64,000 bases of DNA, taken from the NCBI GenBank assembly GCA_009192285.1, contig CM018603.1, forward strand, positions 620,001 through 684,000, given 5' to 3'. The notes beneath the pieces were generated by a model. The model worked only from the letters and a program-made list of their open reading frames with translations. It had not been told where the DNA came from and ran no database searches. Source of the stretch: Morchella semilibera. Taxonomy: Eukaryota; Ascomycota; Pezizomycetes; Pezizales; Morchellaceae. The translations under genes and the position numbers were made by a program. This document shows, in pieces, positions 1-9,928 of this stretch (its first letter is position 1; each line of letters begins with the position of its first letter).

Positions 1-1555
1 ACCATTGACCACCGCCATCACATCAAAGTGCATTCTGATTTCCCACCTAATTTCAGCTGCTTTCTTCCAGAACTTAAGATTCTCAGCCAGCCTATAAGGC
101 TTTGTGAACTCGGTATGATAAGTTCCTATCTGTCCAAAAGGTCGTTTTGATCGACGGACTACCGGCATTGTGTATCAATATCAGTCGCAAACCTGATTGC
201 AGAGCTAAGAGAAACGGGGTTGGGAGTGTTGACGTCTCATCGATTGATGAGGCGGGGGGTAGAGGTTCCGGGGAAGAATCAAAGTAAGACAAAAAAGGCG
301 GTTCCGATCTACCAAATAAGTTCTTGTTAATAATGAGTCCATAATTATTTGCCAAGGATTTTTAAGCTAGAGCTATACGAACCCATCTCTCGTCCTTCCC
401 ACTCTCCCTCCAGCCACTCCCTCCCTTTTTTGCGCATATCTAAAATGGCCTTCTCCTCCGCAGATAAGGATTCCTCCACACTCCCAATCCAGCTGATTAC
501 AGAGTCCCTCTCTTCAGCCCTCACTCCACCCTCGAACTTGCGCTGAGCCATACTTTTTAATATATCCAAAATGGCTAAGAATTTCTCGCGCAAAGTTTTA
601 TCGTCCTTAGTAGAAAGAAGAAGGGAGGAATCCGTTGTAATATAATAAGCCTTGGCTGCTCTGATAGCAGATGTTGCCCGTTCAACGAGCTGGGTTCCTT
701 GAAGTTCATGAAAGCCAGGAGGTAGCTCAATCGCGCCGCCATCTTCATCTTCTTGTTGATCTCCAGTCTTTCGGAAAACCACTGGACTTTCAAGCCAGGC
801 CACTCGGGTGGCAGACAAGGCACTTCTTAACTGTTCCCGTAGAACGGATGGATCTGGTGTTGGTGGTATTGACTTTGGTCTGAGGGTTGTATGTGGAGGT
901 TGTTGGTGGGAGCATTGAGGATTCGTCATAGTCGAAATCGTCAAGCATTTCCGTTTCAGAAGGAGACTCTGAAAAGAACTCCTGCTCACAAGGCCCAAGA
1001 ATATCAGGGGACGATCGAAGAGAGGAGTACGTCGAATCTTGGAGCAATGTTGCCGAGGTTGTATCGAGCGTAAGGTGTTTCGAACCCGCAGAATTCTTTG
1101 AATTTTGTTTCGTCTGAAGCCCACTATATCCTCATAAAGTGCTTTCAGTACGGGATCCCCAAGTAGCTGGGGGTTTTGACAACTTACGCTCCTTTCCCAT
1201 CCAAGAGGCCCGTTTTGGCAAAGAAATATTGTAAGTGAGTTATACTCCCAAGAGCCATGACACTTTCCCGTGACCTGGCGGATGTCGAAAACTCTGTCCC
1301 TTGTGGCCTCATAAAGCCCCTCTTCCGGGTGGTGGTGTCGCTGCGGCCACCGAGGGAGGATCTCGCTGATGAAGCAGATGAAGTGGTTGAAGAGGTAGAC
1401 GCGATTCTCCTTAACGGAGGGGCCGAGAACCCTTGAAATGGAGGAGTTGTTGGAGGGGTATTAGTGATATTTGGAATGGAAGCCATTGTTGAAGTTGGAG
1501 ACTTCGTAGGTGTTGTGTGGGGCGACGAAACGGGTGTTTGACCTGCGGACGACAT
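1..1555 (-). pseudogene. Conserved fungal protein of unknown function; host gene with two apparent frameshifts, 3' end outside window
   Basis: I recognise the family only as a conserved Pezizomycotina protein without known function. The chosen start is the ATG at 1555, followed by a Ser/Thr/Pro-rich N-terminus, then a conserved block ending FAKTGLLDGKGA. Intron 1 is 1124-1187 (64 nt, GTAAGT...TAG). Exon 2 carries MLPPTTSTYN, then an alpha-helical region (GFHELQGTQLVERATSAIRA, IRAAKAYYITT) ending MRKKGREWLEGEWEGRE. A probable second intron, 309-378 (GTATAG...GTAG), leads to LSYFDSSPEPLPP and TPFLLALQSGLRL, and a third block (SKRPFGQI, KPYRLAENLKFWKKAAEIRW) runs off position 1. Two one-base shifts are needed: one near 895, just after STYN, and one near 175, before the SKRPFG block; neither gap is long enough for an intron. 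The gene is therefore either a recent pseudogene or affected by base-calling errors. The neighbouring kinase and UNG1 genes read through cleanly, which favours real decay. Assignment of the family is from memory of related fungal proteins. Confidence 0.6.
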
Positions 1556-2838
1556 TCCTTCCGGATATCTACAAGCTACAGCACAGAATGGGCGAGGAAG
1601 TGGGTGGGTTGTGCAAAGAGCACATAAGTTGAATGAATGTACTACAGAATCAAAGATGAGAATGTTGGAGGCGCTGATAGTAAATGGTAGAAAGAGGAAA
1701 TCCTCAAGTGGGGAACCAGGGTGGGAGGAGGGAAAGGGTGGGCACAGGATATTACAATGGAAACCCTTGAAAAAGAAAGAAAGAAAAAAAAAAAAAACTA
1801 TGGGGCAAAACGAGAGAAACGAGTGAAAAGAAGAAAAAAAATAAACAATACTGATTAATGGTATGTAATAATTGGATGTTGGAAGGAAAGGAAGAAGGGG
1901 AGTTGGAAGGATTGCTCGTTTGGTGGTTCGAGAACTCTCTAAGACATGATTTAACACATACAAGCCACTCAGGGGTCATCAAACGGCAAAACCCTTTGAC
2001 ACTCGCTGCATCCTCCAATGTGGGAGCCCGGAGCACACCAGTAAAATCACCGGAAATTTGCAGATTCCTAGCGATAATCTCGGAGCCGGGTTATTTGTGG
2101 GCTCCATTCTTTTCTTGCCTGCAGGACAGGAGTGCGTGCATTTCCCCACAAAATATGCCGGGTCCATGACCCTTCCGCGAGGTCTCTCTAGTCAACCCCC
2201 GAAATCAAATTTTGATCACGCTGCAGTTTTCGGTTGAAAATAAACTCAACTATCGGGCTAACTTGTCGAAATAGTTGTATGTAAGTAAGTACTTGGCTTA
2301 ATCCAAAAAAGCCATCTGTCGGAATAACCAAGGTAGCGAACTACCGCTACCTCATACCATGTTCCCCCTACCTGCCCCCAATAGAAATCTAAGTTACAAT
2401 GTTAAAATGATTCGTGTGTGCTAAATAATGGCGTCAACAGGACCTGAACTACCAACTGGATAAATCATGATTAGAGCCTGGAACCAAATGGTCGGAAATC
2501 GTTGCAACCATATGCTTACTAAAATCCTTGCAACTTACAACTCGATCTAACATTGAATTGTTCACATATACGGGGTGTAATTCAAAGGGGGGAATAAAGT
2601 AGTCGTCACCGGAACTGCTGGTGCTCTTCAGTGCTTGTCTAAAGAAAGGCAAGATCAATTCGAGGGCCATTAGCAGGTAGGGTTAACTTAGGGGGGAATA
2701 TAACGAGTGACACGCTATGATTAAAGTCCCATTTGTCGCTGGGGGGCGTTGAGCCCTAGGATTTCCCAAGCCGGGTACGAACTTCAACGACAGATCATAC
2801 TAGTACTCCGGTGTCAAGCTGGCATGCTTCTAACTAAT
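1556..2838. other. Intergenic region upstream of the frameshifted host gene
   Basis: No supported gene. The part just upstream of the ATG at 1555 is pyrimidine-rich on the minus strand (A-rich runs near 1775-1845 on the plus strand), as is common in fungal promoters. Short ORFs here lack recognisable motifs. From about 2200 to 2840 I see nothing recognisable. Confidence 0.5.
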
Positions 2839-2844
2839 CTCTCC

Positions 2845-3110
2845 AATCGAGACTCTGTTATCCCGTGCCAAATAACCTTAATCGCCTTCTTCATCAAATC
2901 GATGTCCTCTATTCTATAGCTATCTACCCCATGTCTCTCATTCGATATCGGACTGCAAAGCCTCAATTAAATTCAAATCAGGAGACTGCACTGGCCACTC
3001 TAGACTATGAATATTATATTTTGCCCCACAAACCTTTGCCCATTTTTGATATCATGGAGCACCTTCGTCAACCACCTTTCATCAGCAAACCTGGAGGGTC
3101 TTTTGAGACG
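2845..3110 (-). pseudogene. Tc1/mariner transposase remnant (C-terminal catalytic part)
   Basis: Read on the minus strand, 2950-3010 encodes LEWPVQSPDLNLIEALQSD, the hallmark 'WP..SPDLN.IE' block around the last catalytic acidic residue of Tc1/mariner DD[E/D] transposases. Upstream (3020-3110) a degraded 'DEGAPW' stretch matches the usual second catalytic aspartate motif. The reading frame stops soon after the block and the rest of the protein is not visible, so this is a short decayed fragment. It is a different copy from the Tc1-like remnant at 3.7-4.2 kb, since the block sequences differ. Confidence 0.7.
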
Positions 3111-3676
3111 TTCATGGCGCTAGGGGCGCTCAAGGTGCTATCAAGACAAACTCCATCTCTGGAGAACCTCACTTAACTCAGGGCGTGCCTGGGTGGGGAG
3201 CACCATGCCATGACTCTCCTGGCACAATACATTTTCTCCTGGTGGCCATCCCCTCTCCTGATACCTCCTGTCGTCTTCATCATGGAAGCTCCTGAAGATA
3301 CATAGATTCCCTTGGCTTCACCTGAAGGGTGGCTACTCTACCTGGAGCCACCTGACGCTCTCTCCCATCACTCAGGATTGATAGCATACTCTAGGGGTCT
3401 TGTTCCCGGTGTTCTCAGAACTACTTGGGGACAGAGGAATGGGTATCGAGATGTTAGTAATGATATCGTCAGAGGTTTCTATGGCTCTACTACGTCCGGA
3501 AGTGCATCAGTAAATTATGCATCTCTTTCTATACTGTTAATGCATCACTTATGCATTGGCGAAGGCATCCTGAGTCCCACTTTACACATTTACTGACAAC
3601 TTTGCTGTTTTCTTAAAAGAATCACTTTGGGAGTGGATTGAGACCATAGCCTTCCAACCCATTGGGAGAACTAATA
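3111..3676. other. Non-coding stretch with GC-rich 'ggcgct' and 'cctgg' short motifs
   Basis: No gene. Between about 3110 and 3400 short words such as ggcgct, cctggtg and cctgga recur irregularly. They resemble the GC-rich word clusters at 12553-12900 and 23210-23575. The remainder to 3676 holds nothing recognisable. Confidence 0.4.
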
Positions 3677-4235
3677 TACAGCCGTGTCCCATAATTTTCC
3701 GGATGTCGCGCGCGCGCGCACATGGCAACGAACGACGAACCCGTATATAGAACTAGATAATGAAGAATAGAACTACCATTTTGTATGTCCCCCGTTTGTA
3801 GCATAAGACTGGTTTACCCTTCTAGACATACTATCAACCCAAGCATTAAAGGTCTCTTGAGGAATACCCTCCCACTCCTCCACTGTAGCTCTCCATAACT
3901 CATCTACATTATGAGGTCTTCTGTCTTTCTTATGCCATCTTTTTCTTAGTCTAGACTTCAGTAGGTTCCAGGCATTCTCGATGGGATTGAGATCTGGTGA
4001 ACAGGGAGGCCAGTTTAAGGACTGTATCTCATATTCTTTTTTATACTCCATCGCTAAGGCACATTTATGAGCCTTAAGACCATCCTTCATCAACAAAGAA
4101 TCATTAGAATCCTTTAGACTTAACTAATAAGGGGCTAGGCAGTTGGCTTTGATTTCTGTTGCATACTGTTTTCCATTGAAGCCTAATCTGTTGTTGGTTT
4201 GTTCTCTTTCATCAGGTTTTCGTTGATGGATTAAC
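3677..4235 (-). pseudogene. Tc1/mariner transposase remnant with probable one-sided terminal repeat
   Basis: Minus-strand frame 3773-4096 encodes LMKDGLKAHK (second catalytic Asp region), then LNWPPCSPDLNPIENAWNLL (last catalytic region), and a C-terminal helix ending in RVNQSYATNGGHTKW, the typical end of fungal Tc1-like transposases. Weaker similarity (GFNGKQYATEI) extends upstream to about 4235, beyond a stop. About 95 bp past the C-terminus lies a TA followed by CAGCCGTGTCCCATAATTTT (from 3679), which has the look of a Tc1 terminal repeat and would mark the 3' end. No matching 5' repeat is seen; the other side is cut by an old LTR fragment at 4278. The element is dead. Confidence 0.75.
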
Positions 4236-4277
4236 TTGAAAAACCAAAGAATATTGTGAACCCCACTGATATGTACA

Positions 4278-4430
4278 TGTGATACAGTAACCGGGAGGCA
4301 AGGTAGCAGAAAACAATGATGACCTAGAAGGACTCCGAGTCAAGGAGTATAGCCAGCACAACGAGAAACACTGACAAGGGCGAGATTAGCACCGAGCCGG
4401 GCACAAGCGCAGGCACCGGCTAGGGCTATG
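4278..4430 (-). repeat. Degraded family 1 LTR fragment, inverted
   Basis: Aligns by eye with the first 150 bp of inverted family 1 LTRs (TGTGACGGAGTAACC..., then the GACAATGATGACG and GGCACAAGCACAGGCACCGG words), but with many changes. Old remnant, broken off at about 4430. Confidence 0.65.
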
Positions 4431-4527
4431 ACGGGGCTTTGCTTCTACTAAACAAGAGGGTAGGAGGCAGGAGGGCCGGTAAAAGATAGAAGTTAGGTTT
4501 TAGAGAGTAAAGATTCGTCTGGTAGAC

Positions 4528-5159
4528 TGTCCCGGCGTTTTGGCATCGGTCCCGAAGGCTCGGTAGGCGAAGTGCGGTTATGATTGTCTAGGTATTGTTA
4601 AGCGAGGAAGGGGTGTGTCAAGGAGGGGGTGTCGTCATTGGGTTCTAGGAGGTTCGATGGCGTGATGGATTTGTAATGTAAATAGCAGAGAGGGTAGGAC
4701 GGAATACGAGGTGTGGGTGGGATGGATTTCTATGGGTTTCTATGAGCTTATGATTGAGTCATAGTGGACTGATGGGGGAGAGGTGTTAAATAGCGGGTAT
4801 AGATGTTTTCCTTAGTTCTTTCTTTCTTTTCTCTCTGTCTCGTCTTCCTGTTATTTCGGTACATAGGGGTTTGCTCCTACTCCTAAGCCATAGCTTCTCG
4901 TACCAAAGACTCTGTTCTCTAGAAAGAGGAAATCCATAGTACCTTTCATCGTTCTCGTTGAGGTCCATCCGGTCATCACTCTCCCTGCCCTGCGCCCTTG
5001 TGCCTTTGCCCTTGCCTTTGCCTTCGCCGGTGCCTGTGCTTGTGCCTGCCCGGTGTTGCCCTTGTCTTCGTCGGTCTCCTCGTCGCTTAGACTGTGCTCC
5101 TCGGGTCCTTCTGCGTCATCATTGTCATCTTCTTCTTTGCGTCAGGTTACTCCGTCACA
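4528..5159 (+). repeat. Solo LTR, family 1 (632 bp), target duplication TAGAC
   Basis: Starts TGTCCCGGCG and ends CCGTCACA. The five bases TAGAC stand immediately before 4528 and again immediately after 5159, a perfect five-base target duplication. Internal marks shared with other copies are a TTAAATAGCGGG promoter-like word, a CTTAGTTCTTTCTTTCTTTT pyrimidine tract, and a hexanucleotide-like CCTTTG/CCTTGC run. No internal region remains, so it is a solo LTR left by recombination between the two LTRs of a chromovirus. Confidence 0.92.
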
Positions 5160-5840
5160 TAGACTTAGAATAATCCTAAGGGTCTTCTTCCGCTTGTTAC
5201 AACTGATAATGAGAAAAGGCTAGGACAGGATGGGCGAAAATGAAGATGAGTACTTATACTCCAAATCTCTCTATTTCTTGCATTCTACCGCTCTTACTAA
5301 GTTCCGGTGAAAACTCTGTTTTGAAGCGGAAACAATTCCTCCGCTACCCCGCTTTTCCTTAAGCGCTAGCGGGTGTTTCCGGTCCTAGAGTAAGCACCCT
5401 TAGTCAGAGTTAAGGATCACCTGCAGCCTGGCTGTCACATACTGGCAGCTCTGGGCCTGCATTAGATGAGTCTCCGCTCAGATAATCTACCCAAGGTGGC
5501 TACAGAGCTGTAATTTATTGTAGATTATTCCCGGGCATAGCCACTGCCACCTGCAGCAGGGCTATTCATGCTCAGAGGGATACTAGAGATGCCCGGCACT
5601 TAGAGACCCTTCTCCAGCCAGTCCTCTATTCACTGACAAGGCCTAGACTCGTCAGGCTATCCTTTCATGAATAGATCTCCACCCTAGCGGTCAGAAGGTA
5701 GGTACACTTGCAGCATGTTGCGGTCCTCACCGCAGATACCTTCCCTATCACTGTAACCGCTGGACTCTATCAATAACTCTGGGCCTATAACAGGCCCGGT
5801 GAGATCTATTCTCCTAACCGGTGGTATGGCTCTGTTATAA
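5160..5840. other. Unassigned 680 bp between solo LTRs
   Basis: No ORF of note. The stretch has a different texture from its neighbours: CACCTGCAGC occurs twice, at about 5419 and 5550, and pieces such as TCTGGGCCT recur. It could be a remnant of another LTR or a non-autonomous element; the block from TGTTACAACTGATAATG (about 5197) to TATGGCTCTG could be an unrelated LTR, but I found no second copy in the window to test this. Confidence 0.3.
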
Positions 5841-6915
5841 GGGCAAAGGCAAGGGCAGAGGCAAAAGGGCGCAGGGCAGAGAGAGTGAGGACCGGGTGGA
5901 CCTCAATGAAAACTATGAGAGGTACTATAGATTTCCCCGTTACTAAAGACAGCTCACGAGGTCAAGAAAACTATAGCTTGAGATAGGAGTATATTCCTTT
6001 GTATCAACTTGAAGATAACAGGAAGACGAGATAGAGAGAAAAGAAAGAAAAAACTAAGAGAAAACCTCTACACCCGCGATTTAACATCCTTCTCCACTAG
6101 TCTAATATTGTGATGGAGTAACCCGATGCAAAGTAGAAGATGACAATGATGACGCAGAAGGGACTCAAGAAGCACAGCCAATGCGACGAGGAGAACGACG
6201 AAGACAAGAACAACGCTAGGCAGGCACAAGCACAAGCACCGGTGAAGGCAAAGGCAAAGGCAAAGGCACAAGGACATGGAGCAGAGAGAGTGAGGACCAG
6301 ATGGACCACAACGAGAACGATGTGAGGTGCTATGAGTTTTCCTCTGGAAGAGGATAAAATTGTGGAGGCGAGAAACTATAGCTTGAGAATAGGAGTATAT
6401 TTCTATGTACCGAGATAACAGGAAGACGAGAGAGAGAGAACAGAAAGAAAGAACTAAGGAAAACATCTATGCTCACTATTTAACACCTCCCCTGCACCAG
6501 TTCGCTATGACTCATACGTTAACTTATGGAAACCCATAGAAATCCGTCGCAATCACATCTCGTATTCCTCCCCACCATCTCTGCTATTCTCATTACAAAT
6601 CCATCACCCCATCGAACCTCCTAGAACCTTGTGACAACACCCTCTTCTCAACACACCCCTACCTCGCTTAGCAATACCTAAACAATCACAACAGCGCTTC
6701 GACTACCGAACCCTTGAGACCGATACCAAGACGCCGGGACAGACATGACTTATACATCAGCTTATAGAAACTCATAGAAATCTCTCGTAACCACACCTCG
6801 TGTTCCGGTTACCCATCCTTCCTGCAACTGAACCTCATAGAATCTAATGACGACACTATCACCTCACTCTACCGCTTCTTCACTTAACATAGCTTCATCC
6901 GTTATAGCATCTCAA
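5841..6915 (-). repeat. Older inverted family 1 LTR, split by a second copy
   Basis: The segment 5841-6108 matches the middle of an inverted family 1 LTR, breaks off at CCACTAGTCTAATAT, and the match resumes at 6742 (GACATGACTTATACATCAGC) and fades out near 6915. The gap is exactly filled by another inverted copy at 6109-6741. The older copy lacks its outer end at 5841. Confidence 0.75.
6109..6741 (-). repeat. Solo LTR, family 1 (633 bp), nested in an older LTR copy
   Basis: Plus strand starts TGTGATGGAGTAACCC and ends ACGCCGGGACA, the complement of the family 1 ends. It sits inside the older copy at 5841-6915. The expected target duplication is only weakly visible (AATAT before, GACAT after), so either it has mutated or this was not a simple insertion. 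Confidence 0.85.
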
Positions 6916-7005
6916 GGAGGTGTCTGGGGTGTAGCTTCATTCCACAGGGTGCGTGATAGTAACAGCGGTACCTCCAAGAGGGAGAGGTATATGATAGAGA
7001 ATAAA

Positions 7006-7954
7006 TGTTACGGGATTTGGAGACAGGAAGACCAGCAAAGCCTTCCTATGCTACTGAACTCCCAATTGGTGCCCCAGAGAGGTACAGTGGTACCAGTATG
7101 GGCCAGATTGCGGAGTTGCGGAATCACTAGTTAAAAAACACGTTTTCGACCCCGAAAATAACTCCTGGAGCATCAAAGCGCCGGCACAGCCGCTCAGGAC
7201 ACCGGTGGGTATATGAGGGGGCAGCAGTTCAAGTTTGGGATCAATCGGACCAAAACTGATCAAACGGCGAAGGTTTTGAGAAAGCTGACACTGGTAACTT
7301 CTCAGGGAAAGGTAAGACTACCCGACACCTCCGGTACCTAATCGTTGACAGTCCTAATGTTGAGCCATGCTCCTTAGTGATAGATAACGATGCAGGGAAA
7401 GAGTTGGCGAGTGAAGTCGAGGCCCGGTACCAAGGAGTTATCAGGTAGGCTGACTCTGGCACTTCCCCGCTGACGAAAAACTGAGTGCATGCAGTAGCGT
7501 GATGTAACATGAGGGATTTAAAAAAGGCGTTGTGAACGTTGGCGTTGGTGTTTGGTTTTCTTGGCGATTATCAGGGTCTTCTGGGTCTCCCACATATTGT
7601 TGTAATGATAGTTCTTGGTCCGCGTGACATTTTGCGCGGGATATAAATACAGTGTCATTCTCCGACTTTGTTGAAATCATCATCGACGAAGAAAGAGTCT
7701 TAACGATATAAATCTATTACCTCTATTCTATACGCTCTTAGTGATTCTTGAAAATATCTACCTGAACCAATCTTCGTGTTAGCATTACCCCAATCTAAAC
7801 AACTTTCTATACTCGTCGGACTAGCATCGGACCGCGAAGATTCTAGTTACGTTTAGACTGAAGTGACCCCGTTCCTTTCTGCCTTTGCAGTTAGCGTTTC
7901 GGACTCTGAGCTCTTTACAGTACTACTCTGGTAGCCCGGTGCGACACCCTAATA
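7006..7954 (+). repeat. 5' LTR of element D, family 2 (about 949 bp)
   Basis: Starts TGTTACGGG and ends GACACCCTAATA; it aligns over its length with the better preserved copies at 30748 and 34476 but is diverged from them. A TATA box (GATATAAATAC) lies at about 7640, followed by a pyrimidine-rich start region, as in the other copies. No matching five-base duplication flanks it, as expected for a single LTR of a larger element. Confidence 0.85.
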
Positions 7955-8017
7955 GTATATCGTTAACTCCCAGGTTCACCTGGAGTTCTCAAGAATCACA
8001 ACTTTACAAACAAAACA

Positions 8018-9832
8018 ATGGCTGCTAGGCTACAATACGAAGCAGAGGAGGACTCCGTAATGGGGGAGTCACCAGCTTTTAGCCGAGATGACAGCCCCGA
8101 TCCACTATCCATAAGAAGGACCAGCAAACGCCCGGCAGGCCAATCCACAACGGAAAGGTTGGAACGTTTCCTCAGGGAACATGAAGCCCAGATGGCCGGG
8201 TTATCGGCCGCAGGCAAAACAATATGGGACCAACTCCAAAACACACAGGAGAAAGTCCAGACGGAGAAAAAACTTTCGAACATTGCAGCCCAAGCGGTCA
8301 AAACCAATATAGACAGGCTTGGAGCCATGTTCCAGGAGTTAGCCGAGAGCCGGGAATTTGAGAATGAACAAGCCTGAGCCATTAAAGCCATGTAACGGGA
8401 GGCCTTAGAGGCAGCCCATATCCAGACCCAACGGTAGTTGATGGCAACCTAGTTAGAGATCGACAAATTACGGGAACAGGCAAAGGAATCGGTCGGAGAA
8501 TTAATCCGAGCACAGAAAGAGCAAGCCCGAGGCCATAAGGAGCAAATGGCCGAGATGCAAAAACAGATAGACTTGCTCCTCCTTACGCACCGATCCACTG
8601 CACCCGACCGATCCGTTCGGGATCCAATAGAAGAGGAGGGACCCGAAGGGGGACCACCATCACCGCCGAAAACAGGGAAAGGAGGCGACCCCTCTGATGG
8701 AGGGTCAAGTCACCATGACAAAAAAGTAGGAGGCTGGCGGGGCAGACGTTCGGAATCCCCAGAAGGGAAGGAAGGGGACTCCCTAGCCAAGGTACCCTTC
8801 GAATTTGACAACCCCAGAAAACATAACCTCCGCCACTGGCTCCTAGAATGCGAAATATACTTTGAACAACGACCTCGCAAGTTCCGCAATGGTAAGCAGA
8901 AGGTCCTATTTGCAGGCACCTACACCGTTGGCTTAGCCAAGGAATGGTTTGCCAATTACCATGAGGTCCACATGAAGGGACCAAACGCCGCGGACTTCTG
9001 CACATGGGAACGCTTCAGGCAGGAAGTCAGGGGGAGATTTGTGAGCTCGCAGGAAGCTTTAGACGCCGCTTTCGGGATGGACCAGCTCAAATATCAATCC
9101 AGCATCTCCGACTACCTCACCAAAATGGAGATACTCAATCAGCGTGCACAGCAGAGTGGGGCTTCTTATCGAAAGACGTTGCTCACTGGACTCCCGGAGG
9201 AAATCTGGGAACGACACTCCAAGTTTGAGCCGGCGGACGACAATGACCACTTTGTGGCGCAGCTGGAAAGAGCCGGGAAGGCCCATGAGAGTTTCCTGGA
9301 GCAAAAGAGACTGCTGGGGAAGGTGTCAAGTGGGGTACAGGCAAAAAGGGACCCCTCAGAAAGAAGGAAAACTGGGTTCCAGATTAAGGGAAGAGCCCAG
9401 GAGGGACAGAAGACGGAGTCGAATCGGCCTGGAGGCGGGTCGAATACCCAAGGAAGCGCTCTTCCTAGTCAGGGAAACAGACCTTTACACTACGACTACG
9501 ATGAAGCCACCAAGGGTATCCCCAAATCCGTGCTGGACCAGAGGAGGACAAAAGGGGACTGTGCTCGCTGTGGCAGAAGGGGTCACCTTTGGAAATGGTG
9601 TAGACAAAGCCCCAACTCCAACGCAGTCATCTCCGCTCTGGGGCAGAAGCGAGGCCGAGAAGATGAGGACGAGGAAATGAAGGACTCACCAAATCCCCCC
9701 CCAGCCAAGAAAAAGAGGCATCGATCAAAGAAGAAGTCAGTAGCCGTAGCAGCGGTAGACAAGTCAACCATGAATGCCTATGTGCCAGAAGTGGGGTCGG
9801 AGTCGGAGGTGGATTTCGATATGGGTTTTTAG
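8018..9832 (+). pseudogene. gag of Ty3/gypsy element D (broken)
   Basis: The ATG at 8018 follows the 5' LTR by 64 bp. An N-terminal charged, coiled-coil-like part comes first; the retrotransposon gag core (WLLECEIYFEQRPRKF, EWFANYHE region) lies around 8820-9300, and a zinc knuckle CARCGRRGHLWKWC at about 9560-9602. The C-terminus is basic (KKKRHRSKKK). The frame is interrupted several times in the first third. Confidence 0.85.
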
Positions 9833-9928
9833 AAGGGGACTCTGATGGGTCAGGTCAAGAGCTCCCCCAGATTGCTATGTTATCACTGACAAAAAAATCC
9901 AAAAAAAATCCAAAACGAAAAAGACCGG

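Noticed and set aside
1184-1963. Start of the first host gene at 1963 instead of 1555
   Set aside because: The extra N-terminal part is Phe/Leu-rich translation of a pyrimidine tract, has no ATG, and looks like promoter or 5' UTR.
6068-6466. Open frame of 132 codons with Cys/Leu and Ala-Phe runs in an LTR
   Set aside because: It lies entirely in a family 1 LTR; the run comes from the hexamer-like repeat. Similar frames occur in every copy and are not conserved.
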